64,000 nucleotides of DNA from Ascoidea asiatica (Eukaryota; Ascomycota; Saccharomycetes; Ascoideales; Ascoideaceae), in the NCBI GenBank assembly GCA_001600695.1, contig BCKQ01000002.1, positions 1,116,001-1,180,000 on the forward strand. The letters run 5' to 3'. Positions 54,488-64,000 of this stretch are shown here, piece by piece; position 1 is the first letter of the stretch, and each line of letters starts with the position of its first letter. The notes under the pieces were generated by a model. It saw only the letters and a program-made list of their open reading frames with translations, did no database searches and was not told the DNA's origin. The translations under genes and the position numbers were made by a program.

Positions 54488-54517
54488 TTATGCTTAAAGT
54501 TTCAACTTTAAGCATAA
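54488..54517. repeat. Inverted repeat, 14-bp perfect arms
   Basis: Arms TTATGCTTAAAGTT (54488-54501) and AACTTTAAGCATAA (54504-54517) flank a TC centre. It would form a perfect hairpin or cruciform. Confidence 0.95.
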
Positions 54518-55092
54518 ACTCCGACGTGGAATGCTGTTTTACCGAGTATGTGTTAGCTTTTGTTGCTTGGATAAGCGCCGACAAAGCGACCAACATAACG
54601 TTCCTGAATGTGGCTTATTTAGCGGCGCTCGACCTGTGATAAAGCCATGCTACCTTACTAAGCAGCTAAGCGCATGGGGTGTTTGCGTCTCAGGCACTAA
54701 AAATAGAACCCTTCATTTCCCGAAAGGACCAGTCCCACACTCTGTCTCATAAGGTGGTGCCTTAGAAACTGTCTCAAAAAATGTCTCAGATAAACACTGC
54801 CCAACATTAAGTCTCCAGGGTAAAATAAGATTAAGAAGTGTGGTCGCTTGCGTAAGCACTCGCTGTAAAGAAGCGATTCAAATTAAATTGAAATCACTTA
54901 CTTCCATTTGTCATATATCTGTCCACGGTTTCCATTTCCGTATCTATTCCGTCCCAGCCTATCCTTTAGCATTTTTTTAATTTTTTATTAAATCAACGCC
55001 ACCTTCATGGAACGCTTCCGCGTAAACCTTTTTTCAAATTCATATGCTATTTTTACATAATATCTCTCCCAAATCAAGAATTTCGCCTTCTT

Positions 55093-55322
55093 GGTCAAGT
55101 TTTTAGCCTCAAAATCCAGCAATTAAGTCTCTCACAAAAACAACCATTATTACCAATGTTCAATAATTCAGTCCCATAGGTCAAGTTTTGAGTCTCACAA
55201 TCCAACTATTAACTCTCTCAGAAAATCAGCCATTATTGGCAATTTTCAATACTTTAGTCCTATAGGTCAATGTTTTAGCATCAGCATGCCCAATTGAATC
55301 TTTTACAATTTCAACAATTAGT
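55093..55322 (+). repeat. 86-bp tandem repeat, two full copies and one partial
   Basis: Copies start at 55093, 55179 and 55265, each with GGTCAA. Copies 1 and 2 align without gaps with 15 mismatches in 86 (about 83% identity). Copy 3 decays after roughly 55-60 bp. Confidence 0.85.
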
Positions 55323-55543
55323 TTTTACTTGTTCTAGTACAATTTAAACAACTTTTTTTGAAACATTTGTGCCTATATATTTTATATAAATACTCTTATA
55401 TTTCTTTTTTTATCATTATAATTTATCTAAATAACTAAGCAACAATCAAGCAATTTTAAGTTGTTTAAACTTAATAACTATAAAAGATTTTAAATCAATA
55501 TATTAAACAGTAAAATTAAAATAATAAATCTAATTTTTTGGAT

Positions 55544-55557
55544 CACCCCCCACCCCC
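55544..55557 (+). repeat. CACCCCC tandem doublet
   Basis: Two exact copies of CACCCCC lie in strongly AT-rich DNA, directly after AATTTTTTGG (55532-55541). The C-strand looks like a short telomere-type or telomerase-template-type element, but no function can be shown from sequence alone. Confidence 0.9.
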
Positions 55558-58174
55558 ATTTTTTGTTACACTTCGTTGGTTGTACCTTTGGTTTTTAATA
55601 GTAAGCATTTTGAGCTGCTATTTATTAACTCGTCGACACGTGGTGATATTGATTATCGTATTGGGTGAGTAGGATCGTTGAGAATCTTACATCGTGACTC
55701 CCCTACCTCAAATTTTTCTATTCGAGTAAAATTACACAATTAACTCCAAATTCACAGGTATTTGAATAAATCTAATTATTGGTGTTTTTTTAATGTCTAA
55801 GATAAATTTCTAATTTCTAAGTCAATTAGTCAATTAGTGATTTTTTTTCAAATTATTTTGGTGATGAAATGATTAATCTATTGATGTTTTAAGAATTACG
55901 AATTTACAAGATCCTACTTAATAAAAGATACAGGAATTTTATTTAAGCATCAATACTTACATTATTTACATTATTTACATTAATTATAAAAAGAGGCTCG
56001 TTTGTTTTTTTAGTACAACAGTGTTAATTCAGTATCGTAATAAAATAAGGAAATAATTTCATAAAAAGCCAGATCCAAATCCAAATACAATCGAAAACTG
56101 AAAAAAAAACTATGAGCAGTAAAACCATTTTATTAGAATTCTTAAATTCTTTAAAAATTAGTTTGTCAACATTACTTGTATTCAAATTTTGAAATTTTGT
56201 ATATGTTATATACGTTATTCCTTATTCATTCGGAAATATATTTCTTATGAAAAAGAAATAGATATAAATTTTATAGATTATTATGCCAGATAATCCTTAT
56301 TTGATGATTTTAGAATTAATTCTCATTTTCATTATTTAACATTTGATAATTTAAGAAAAAAATACAATAACCAAGTTCATTTAGTTTATAAAAGTTGCCA
56401 GGCTATTGTTCTTAAATTGCTTTTAAACTGTAATAAGCTCAATCGGGTAATTTACTGGTTTTGATTATGGCTGCCTATTGAAAAAAAAGAAAAAAAAAAA
56501 AGAATCACCAATTATTATACTTACTGAAAAGAAAAATGATAATCCTTCCTAATCCTTTTTAATCCTTGATTATCATTGGTAATCATTGGTAATCAACGAT
56601 CTTCAATGATAATCTTTGACAATCTTCAAACGCTTTTTTGATTGGTTTTTTATGTATGGAGAGCATGGAAAGTATGGAACTGATTCTATTCCACCACCTT
56701 CACCAATACTCACCACCAAATACGCACATTCATCTGGTGATAAACATCACCACCATAAACAACATTTCAAATCCCAATCTGTAGATGTTTTTTTTTCAAT
56801 ATTTCCAACGTAATTACAGTCCTCTGCTCATCACCAACTGCTCTGGCCTTCCACCGGGTTCTCGTTATTCTCAACCACCTTTGTGTGCTTCGTGTGCCGA
56901 AAGTGCTGCAAAAACAACTGCATCTCGCCCGGCATTCGCAGCTGCGCAGTTAAAGCCTGGGAAACCTTCTCACTACCAACCACCAGGATGATCACCAGCA
57001 ACATCACCAACATCACCAACAGGACCAACAACAAGAAGAACAACCGCAGAGTCTTCTTCGTCTTCTTGCTGTCTTTTCTGTCTTTGGAGGCTGGGGTCCT
57101 AAAAAAGAACCAAAAGTTCCTGAATTATTCAGGTTCTTTTGCAAGGAAAACCAAGAGAAAAAAGAGGAAGATGATACAAAATAATCTTCTTTTTTTTTTC
57201 AATTCTTTATTCAAAATCACCATCAGAATTATCTTTTACTAGTATTGTATTGGTATTTCTAATTCAATCTACAGATTTCTGTTTACAGTTCTGTTCCTGG
57301 TTCCTGGTAGTGCCTTTTTTCCACAGTTTTACTCCAAAAAAAATTATTTTTTTTAAAAATTTTGCTCAATTCGGCCTATGAGATCAACAATTTGAATATA
57401 AAAAAAAATTATTTATTGAATTTTAAACTACTAATGAAATTATAAATAAAATTTGTTAAATTTTGTAAAAATATAATTAGAAATGTTTATAATTTGATGG
57501 AATTTAATATAATTTATTAAAATTCATTAAAATTTAATAGAATAAATTTTGTAAACTTATTTGCATTGAAAATCTTTCAATTTTTTTAAATTTATTAAAT
57601 TTATTCTCTGTATTTATTCTTTTTAGTATTATTTTGTTACATTCAACTGAAATCCATTATCTTCATATTAATTCTATATTGAAAAAAACTTTCATAATTT
57701 AATCAAAAGATATTCAACTTTATCAACTTTCTCAACTTTTTCAACTTTCTTTACTCTTTTTACTCTCTTTTATTCTCTTTATTCTCATAACAATAGGTTT
57801 ATTTCAAACAAAAAAGAACAGGAATTTACTTATTTTTTAAATTCAATGTTTGCTTAATCTTAAAACTACTTCATATTCAATCAATTTTATTCAATTTTAT
57901 TTCAATTCTTCAATCAATTAACGTAATACTTATTATCACATTAATAGTATATTCAAATTTTGTATTTTATTTTTCAATTTTCCAAATTTTAGATAGATTT
58001 ATCAAACCTTTAATTTTCTTATTATTATATTCTTTTTAATTCTATTATAACCTACAATAATCAAATAAATATCAACATTATTCCTCTTTTATTTTCACTT
58101 CATTTAAATTCACTTCTCTTTTGAAAATTAAAGATAAATTAAAATATAAGCAATAAATAATAAACTTTAGGAAA

Positions 58175-60562
58175 ATGAATGATACTGATTTCAATTTTGA
58201 TATCAGTAATGATGATCAAATTGAAAATTCTCAACAAATTCAATTATATCCTTTAAATCCTTTATTATGTGATATATTTAATAATATATATATTGGAGTT
58301 AATCAATTAAATAAAATTTCAATAATCTATAATCAATATTTAAATGAAAGAATATCTTATTTTAATAATGATAATTTATTGAAAACAAATTTGAAAAATT
58401 CTTTGAATATTGATATTGATATCGAAAGTGATGATATACAATTTCAAAATTTAAATCAAGATATAGATCAAGAATTAGATCAAGAATTAGATCACGAATT
58501 AGATCACGAATTGGACCATGAATTAGATCAAGAATTAGATCATAATTTGAATCAAGAGTTTCAAGATTACGAAATGGATTATGAACTGGATTTGGATATG
58601 GAATCTGATAATAAACGAAATTCAAATATCATTAATAATAAAATTTTAGTTGATACAAAACAATATATTATTGCAAATAAATTCTTATTTAATAGTCTTT
58701 TAAATAATGTTGAAATTGAAAGTCCAAGATTTTTAAAAATCACAAATAATAACAATTTCAATAATATTACTAATAATATTTTCAATAATACTAAAATTGA
58801 TGAATTTGGAGGAAGTGATGGTTTAATCACTTTAAAATTCAAAAAAATTTCAAAAGATATTAATGAATCTTTAATTCGTTTAAATGATATGAAATCAAAA
58901 ATAAATAAATTATTAATTACTTCAAAAGAATATAATCAATTATCAAATATAAATAATTCAAATAATTTAAATATTTTACAAATTTATTTAGATTTCTTCA
59001 AAGAATCTTCAATAAATATCTCAAAAAATTCAAATATTGAAAAATTATCATATAGTAAATCTTTAAAAGATACTTTAGAATTTAATGTATTATTCTTATC
59101 CTTAAAGTTTTTTAAACTAGAAATTCTTGATTATTTCTTATACATCAGAGATAATATATCTGTAAATCATGAATCTTGGAAAGTTATAAATTTCAGAACC
59201 TTATATTTAAGAATTTATAAAATTATACTGTATTTTGAATATTGCTCTAGATTAAATAAACAAATTTCATTTTTAGCTAAAAATGTTCCAACTGCAAACT
59301 TAAATTCCTCAGATTCTCCAGATTCTTCAATTTCTTATTCAAATAAAATTATTTCAATTCCAAATTTTACAGAAATATTAAATAAATATCAAACTGAAAC
59401 TTCAAAATTTAATATAGCTGTTAAAGAAGTTGGAGATATTTGTTTCAAAATTCAAAATAGAGATACTTATAATCTAAATAAAAATATTTACTACCTGGAT
59501 ATTTTATTAAAAAATAAATCTTCTAATAATAATAAAAAAAATAACATAATAAACTCTTTATCATCCGATTTGAATAATAATGAAACTATTCTTATAGATT
59601 TAATCAATGGATTTTATCAACAACAGCCAATGCTCGAATCAATTGTTAATTGGATAATCAATTTTCATACAAAATATCTTAATTCTGGTAGAGATAAATT
59701 ATTAAAATATGGGCTAAAATATGTAGGAGATAAATTATGTTATTCTCATCCTTCCAATAGTACTAAACTAACACCAAGTTTTCTTTTCAGTGATGATCTA
59801 GAAAATTTATATAAAATCTTTGCTTCAATTAGAGGGAAATTAAAAACTTCTTTAAAGAAATTACAAAATGAAAATACTCGAATAGAATCGATTTTTTATG
59901 AGGCAGATTATATAACATCAAATGTTGAGAAATTATTAAAATTAAAAGAGCTTCCAACTACTCTTTTCAATTCAATGAAGATTTTTGACGATAGTTCAAG
60001 ATATATAGAATCTTTACTTGGCCTAACTCAGAGGTTTACTAGTTATATTCCAAATGACAGAAATGAAAGTAATATTCCAGGATTGAATATCCAATTAACC
60101 TCTAAAAATTTTATTTTAACAACACCACATTCTCTTAAAAATAATCATAATTATCTTTTCCCATCAAGTGAATACCCTTTAAATCCTCCACCATCTCCTT
60201 ATCAGACACCAAGCGTTTATATTTATTCAACTCCATTTTATAACGAATCATCTACTAATATGTATAATAATGATTTAAGCCCATATTCAATGCTTAATTC
60301 ATATTCTCCATGCCCAAATATAATCGAACCAGATATAAAAATGAAATTGGATAAACTTGTTTTTTATAAATTTCAAAACTTCTATAACACAATACTTTTT
60401 AATGAGCAGAATATTATAAATGGAAGAAACTTGAAAACTTTAAAAGCACTGGTTGAAGAATTAAGAATCGATATTAGTAGATATTACGAGGATATGGCTA
60501 ATGAGATTGAAGAAGAAGAGCCATATGCAATAAATAATTTCATGAATTCTTCTTTCGATTAA
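58175..60562 (+). CDS. Large helical Asn-rich protein, unknown
   Basis: I do not recognise this 795-residue protein. The N-terminal part (about 25-60) is helical, followed by a DQEL/DHEL repeat (98-125) and an acidic stretch. From about 200 to 640 it is rich in predicted long helices (ISKDINESLIRLNDMKSKINKLL; LYLRIYKIILYFEYCSRLNKQ; MLESIVNWIINFHTKYLNSGRDKLLKYGLKYVGDKL; LYKIFASIRGKLKTSLKKLQNENTRIES). A Pro/Ser/Tyr-rich segment follows (about 665-715), with another helix near the C-terminus (LKTLKALVEELRIDISRYYEDMANEI). The layout resembles cytoskeletal or spindle-pole adaptors such as Kar9, but I found no convincing residue-level match. It has 4.8 kb of non-coding DNA upstream. Confidence 0.7.
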   Translation: MNDTDFNFDISNDDQIENSQQIQLYPLNPLLCDIFNNIYIGVNQLNKISIIYNQYLNERISYFNNDNLLKTNLKNSLNIDIDIESDDIQFQNLNQDIDQELDQELDHELDHELDHELDQELDHNLNQEFQDYEMDYELDLDMESDNKRNSNIINNKILVDTKQYIIANKFLFNSLLNNVEIESPRFLKITNNNNFNNITNNIFNNTKIDEFGGSDGLITLKFKKISKDINESLIRLNDMKSKINKLLITSKEYNQLSNINNSNNLNILQIYLDFFKESSINISKNSNIEKLSYSKSLKDTLEFNVLFLSLKFFKLEILDYFLYIRDNISVNHESWKVINFRTLYLRIYKIILYFEYCSRLNKQISFLAKNVPTANLNSSDSPDSSISYSNKIISIPNFTEILNKYQTETSKFNIAVKEVGDICFKIQNRDTYNLNKNIYYLDILLKNKSSNNNKKNNIINSLSSDLNNNETILIDLINGFYQQQPMLESIVNWIINFHTKYLNSGRDKLLKYGLKYVGDKLCYSHPSNSTKLTPSFLFSDDLENLYKIFASIRGKLKTSLKKLQNENTRIESIFYEADYITSNVEKLLKLKELPTTLFNSMKIFDDSSRYIESLLGLTQRFTSYIPNDRNESNIPGLNIQLTSKNFILTTPHSLKNNHNYLFPSSEYPLNPPPSPYQTPSVYIYSTPFYNESSTNMYNNDLSPYSMLNSYSPCPNIIEPDIKMKLDKLVFYKFQNFYNTILFNEQNIINGRNLKTLKALVEELRIDISRYYEDMANEIEEEEPYAINNFMNSSFD
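58466..58549 (+). repeat. 12-bp coding minisatellite (DxEL), seven units
   Basis: Seven units of GATCAAGAATTA or a close variant encode D-(Q/H)-E-L repeats at residues 98-125 of the unknown protein at 58175. Confidence 0.9.
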
Positions 60563-60857
60563 CCAAAACCAGATCTGTATATATCAATTATACAAGCAAG
60601 AGTTATGTTCTTTTTTTAGTTTTCATCTTAATTTTCAAACTTTCAAATCCCATACTATAATTATTCCTTCTACTACAATTATTCTTTTCATATAATATCT
60701 TATCACCTTATTAATAGTGATTTTTAATACCTTATTTATTTTGCTTTTCTGTGACTTCTTTTTTGAGAACTTTTTTTTTTTGTAATATAATAAAATATCC
60801 ATAATTCTTGCCAAAATTTAGTTTTTGTTTTGAATATCATTTAGATATTTGGAATTT

Positions 60858-63389
60858 TTATTCATCCTTTGTTTTTTCAGAAACACTATAAAACGCTTTT
60901 CCAAATTCGATCAACCACTCTGGCTCAACTGCCGTTACAGTCAACATATATTCTTTACTTGTAAGTATTAATTCATGATAAATTACATATGTAGGTAAAT
61001 CACCTGTATCAAACAAGGCTGAAGTTGGATGAAGAAATAATTCCAATCCTGTTCTCAAATTAGAATATCTTCCATAACCTTTGACTTTAGATGCTTGATG
61101 GGAAAACCCCGAACAAATACATTTTCTCACAATATCCCAATCATTTCCAGAAGATTTAATAACAAATTTATTTGAATTCATTATAAACTCAAGCTGTTGC
61201 TTAATATCTCTAGCTCGCTGAAGAGATTTAGAGTGCAAAAAATGCTTTTGACACCAATTAACTGAATGATTATTGGATTCCCACTGCTGATAAACATTTA
61301 ATAATGTTAAATGATCAGATTCTGGAACTAAGAACTGTTCTCTCATAGAATCAGATTCCTTTTCCCTTTCTTTTGGTCTAAAAAAAACATTTGGGACAGA
61401 AAGCATAGAAACAATTATTGTAACTTCTTCCGAACATTCAAATTTGGATGATAGTAGTAAAATTTTCGATAAAGTTGGTTCCATTGGAAACTTAGCCATT
61501 TGTTTTCCTAAATCAGTTAAATTTCCAGAATCTTCAAGAGCTCCAAGACACCATAAATCATATAATGCAGAAGTTATAGATTCTTCTGGAGGTGTATCCA
61601 TAAAATTAAATTTATATAAGTCATTAATTCCTAATGATTTCAACAATAAAATAGTATTACTTAAATTTGTTCTTTGAATTTCAGGTATTGGTTCTTTATA
61701 CATATCTTTTGATAAAATTGATTCAGTATAAAGTCTATAAGCAATACCAGGTTCAGTTCTACCAGCTCTACCACTTCTTTGATTAGCATTTGTCATTGAA
61801 ATCGGAGCAATTTGTAAAGTATCCATACCAATTTTAGGATTATAAACTTTAATTTTACAAAACCCAGTATCCACAACATATTTTATACCAGTAACAGTTA
61901 ATGAAGTTTCAGCAATATTTGTTGCAATTATACATTTTCTTTTACCTTTTGAAGATTTATTAAATATTTTTGATTGTAAATCAGCAGGTAATTGAGAATA
62001 TATTGGTAAAATATCTAAAGGAGGAGGAGTATCATCAAGTTCATTTAATCTTTGTTGAAGAATTTCACAAGTAACTTCAATATCTTCTTGACCAGTCATG
62101 AATACTAAAATATCACCAGGAGAAGAACCTAAATGGATTGTTAAAATTTGTTTTATTGCCATATCAACATAATCAGTTATTGAAGATTTGGAATAATAAA
62201 TATCAACAGGAAATGTTCTACCAGGAATTGTAAATTTTGGAGCATTACCAAAAAATTTTGAAAATTTTTCTGAATTTAAAGTTGCAGAAGTTACAATTAA
62301 TTTTAAATCTCTTCTTCTTCTTAAAATATTTCTAAATAAACCCATTAAAATATCAGTATTTAAAGCTCTTTCATGAGCTTCATCCATAATTATACAAGAA
62401 TATTTATCTAAATCAGGATCTGTTAAAAATTCACGTAATAAAATACCTTCAGTCATATATTTTATTATAGTTTTTTTAGAAGTACAATCTTCAAATCTTA
62501 TTGCAAAACCAACTTCATTACCTAATTTTACATTCATTTCTTCTGAGACTCTTTTAGCTACAGACATTGCAGCAACTCTTCTTGGTTGAGTACACGCAAT
62601 AATTCCACGTTTTGAATAACCGTAATCATTTAAAAATTGAGTTAATTGAGTTGTTTTACCAGAACCAGTTTCACCAATGATTATTGTTATTTGATTTTCA
62701 TTAATAATTTGAAGTAATTTATCTTTAACAGAATATATAGGTAAATTTGATCTTTTTTCTAATAATGATTGTTGATTACTCTTATTACTGTTATTGTCAC
62801 TATTATCATTGGATACAAGTGAAATGAATTTATTATTATTTTTGTGATTATTATTATCATAATTGTTATTATTATTTTCATTATTCTGATAACCAAGGAT
62901 ATTACCTAAGGCAGAACCAATTATAGTTGATTTATCTTTTGCTTGTTTTTCCCTTTGACGTAATTGTCTATGTTGTATAAGTAAAAAACTACCATTTTTA
63001 GCTAATTTTGAAAAATCAGATTCAGAATCTTTGAATATTGAAATTTCAAAATTAGAAATATTTGAAATTTTTTTATTTAATAAAAATGTTGGTAAATTAT
63101 GATTAAGAGACAAATTTATCATATTTTCATTATCATTATCATCATCATCATCTTCATCATTATTATCAAAATCATTATTGAATTGCGAATTTTGATTATT
63201 TATTAATTGATTTGAAAAAATACCAGAATTAATGATCTTTGAATTCTCCCAAAGTTGTTGATGATAATTATAACTCTTGAAGTTTTTACTATTATTTGAT
63301 TTTTTTTTAAGATGATTGTTTTTATTGAAGTTATTATTTTTATTATTACTTCTATTATTATTATTATTATTAGTAGTAGTAGTATTATT

Positions 63390-63420
<31 letters not shown>

Positions 63421-63908
63421 GACTTTAAAATTAGAGAATCATAATTATCATCATATTGATAATCATTTATTGAATTTGAAAGAGCTAATGAAGACTCCTC
63501 AGAATTGTACCAATCTCTATCAAATTGTATATTTTCTTCTTGCTCTTCAATTGAAGTCTTAGAGTATTCTATATTATTTAAATTATGAGAATTATAGGAA
63601 TTATGATTATTAATAGTAGAAAAAGGTCTCTTATTCATATACTTTTTTCTTTCACTAGTGAGAGGAATAGAGCTGTTGTCATTTTCTTCATTATTATTAT
63701 TGTTATCATATTCCTTGGTATGAAGTTGAACTTGGTGAAGAATAGGTTTTGAATTAGAATCAAGATGATTCAAATTTGGAGAAATCGGAATGGAATCATC
63801 TTGCAGGAGTCCATCATCATCCAATTTTATTCTTTTTGACTTCTTGTTTTTGAAAGAAGCCTTCTTAGCCTTTGATTTCTTGGATCTCTTAAATACAACG
63901 TCAGACAT
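60858..63908 (-). CDS. PRP16: Prp16 DEAH-box splicing helicase
   Basis: This 1016-residue (yeast 1071) spliceosomal ATPase remodels the spliceosome between the two splicing steps and proofreads branching. The N-terminal 380 residues are Lys-rich, then acidic/Asn-rich, including a run of nine His (165-173) and an Asn/Thr block. The helicase core has GETGSGKT (412-419), TQPRRVAAMSVAKRV, DEAH (509-512), TSATL, FMTGQEDIE, TNIAETSLT and QRSGRAGR. The ratchet/OB region carries the Prp16-specific string VFFRPKERE...SDHLTLLNVYQQWESN...HFLHSKSLQRARDI, which separates it from Prp2, Prp22 and Prp43. The start at 63908 is preceded by only 92 bases of the window. Confidence 0.95.
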
Positions 63909-64000
63909 TAACCTGCTATTGATATGAAAGATATGAATATGTGAATGGAAGAAATATGAAAGGTATGTGAAATAAATTGAAAGAATATTTAAATATTCAA

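Larger units (their letters stand above)
53385..58174. other. 4.8-kb gene desert
   Basis: This is the largest non-coding stretch. It contains, in order: a GCGC-rich patch (about 53955-54165); a 16-bp palindrome; a 14-bp-arm inverted repeat; a mixed-composition block (about 54480-54860) with recurrent GTCTC; an 86-bp tandem repeat (55093-55322); a Sm-like AATTTTTTGG (55532-55541); a CACCCCC doublet (55544-55557); a patch with CACGTG (55637-55642); degenerate ATCATTGGTA repeats (about 56545-56610); a GC-rich island (about 56800-57060); and CT-rich promoter DNA before 58175. ORFs inside are short and implausible. Confidence 0.6.

Noticed and set aside
54531-54752. 73-codon ORF in the gene desert
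   Set aside because: Cys-rich, uncharacteristic codon use and no similarity to any family I know. It is explained by low stop-codon frequency in GC-richer DNA.
56230-56245. ATTCGGAAATA as the reverse of a CDEIII core
   Set aside because: Only the first nine bases fit, and there is no CDEI-like partner within 200 bp on the proper side.
56616-57242. ORFs of 65-119 codons near 56.6-57.2 kb on both strands
   Set aside because: Mutually overlapping, low-complexity and inconsistent with neighbouring codon use; they probably lie in a promoter island.
58175-60562. Assignment as Kar9
   Set aside because: Helical layout and size are suggestive, but I could not align any stretch convincingly.
1-64000. 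CRISPR arrays, retrotransposon LTRs, rRNA, killer plasmid genes
   Set aside because: No regularly spaced direct repeats with spacers, no reverse transcriptase or integrase reading frames, and no rRNA-like sequence were seen.

Overview
The window is nuclear DNA from a budding yeast (Saccharomycotina). The evidence is compact, mostly single-exon genes; short introns with yeast-type sites (5' GTAAGT, GTAAGC and GTATGT; branch points such as TACTAAC); and proteins that align by eye with Saccharomyces genes (VMS1, GVP36, AIM14, HBS1, VPS5, ENT1/2, ILV1, SSL1, ERP3, RPS8, PXL1, PRP16). It also carries genes that S. cerevisiae lacks: a FAD2-type delta-12 desaturase, a NECAP-like coat protein, an MPDU1-like ER protein and a full-length molybdenum cofactor sulfurase. 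The few CTG codons I could place in patterned contexts read best as leucine, so I see no sign of CUG reassignment. The genus cannot be fixed from this window.

Composition is striking. Coding DNA is extremely AT-rich (for example 17% G+C over 2701-2760), and asparagine-coding AAT triplet runs expand inside many genes. Many promoters instead carry compact GC-rich islands (62% G+C over 45421-45480).

Layout, left to right. 0-21 kb: the 5' part of a spliced unknown gene, VMS1, an RraA-family protein, GVP36, an EIS1-like coiled-coil protein, an MPDU1-like ER membrane protein, a His/Pro/Phe-rich protein, AIM14 and HBS1. HBS1 is split by an intron, and its linker suggests a fused HBS1/SKI7 locus. 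21-35 kb: NECAP-like, VPS5, FAD2, an epsin, ILV1, SSL1 and ERP3; four of these seven act in membrane trafficking. 35-44 kb: an unknown basic Ser/Asn-rich protein, RPS8 (with a 5'UTR intron and a Tbf1/Cbf1-like promoter) and PXL1. 44-58 kb: a gene-poor stretch holding a small zinc-finger-like protein, the Moco sulfurase, an unknown secretory-pathway protein, and a 4.8-kb gene desert (53385-58174) with palindromes, an 86-bp tandem repeat and an isolated CACCCCC doublet. 58-64 kb: an unknown protein with a DxEL minisatellite, and PRP16.

There are no operons; genes are monocistronic. I found no tRNA, rRNA, CRISPR array, intact transposon or convincing centromere. The best leads for something undescribed are the gene desert, the Moco sulfurase, the HBS1/SKI7-like gene and the promoter GC islands.
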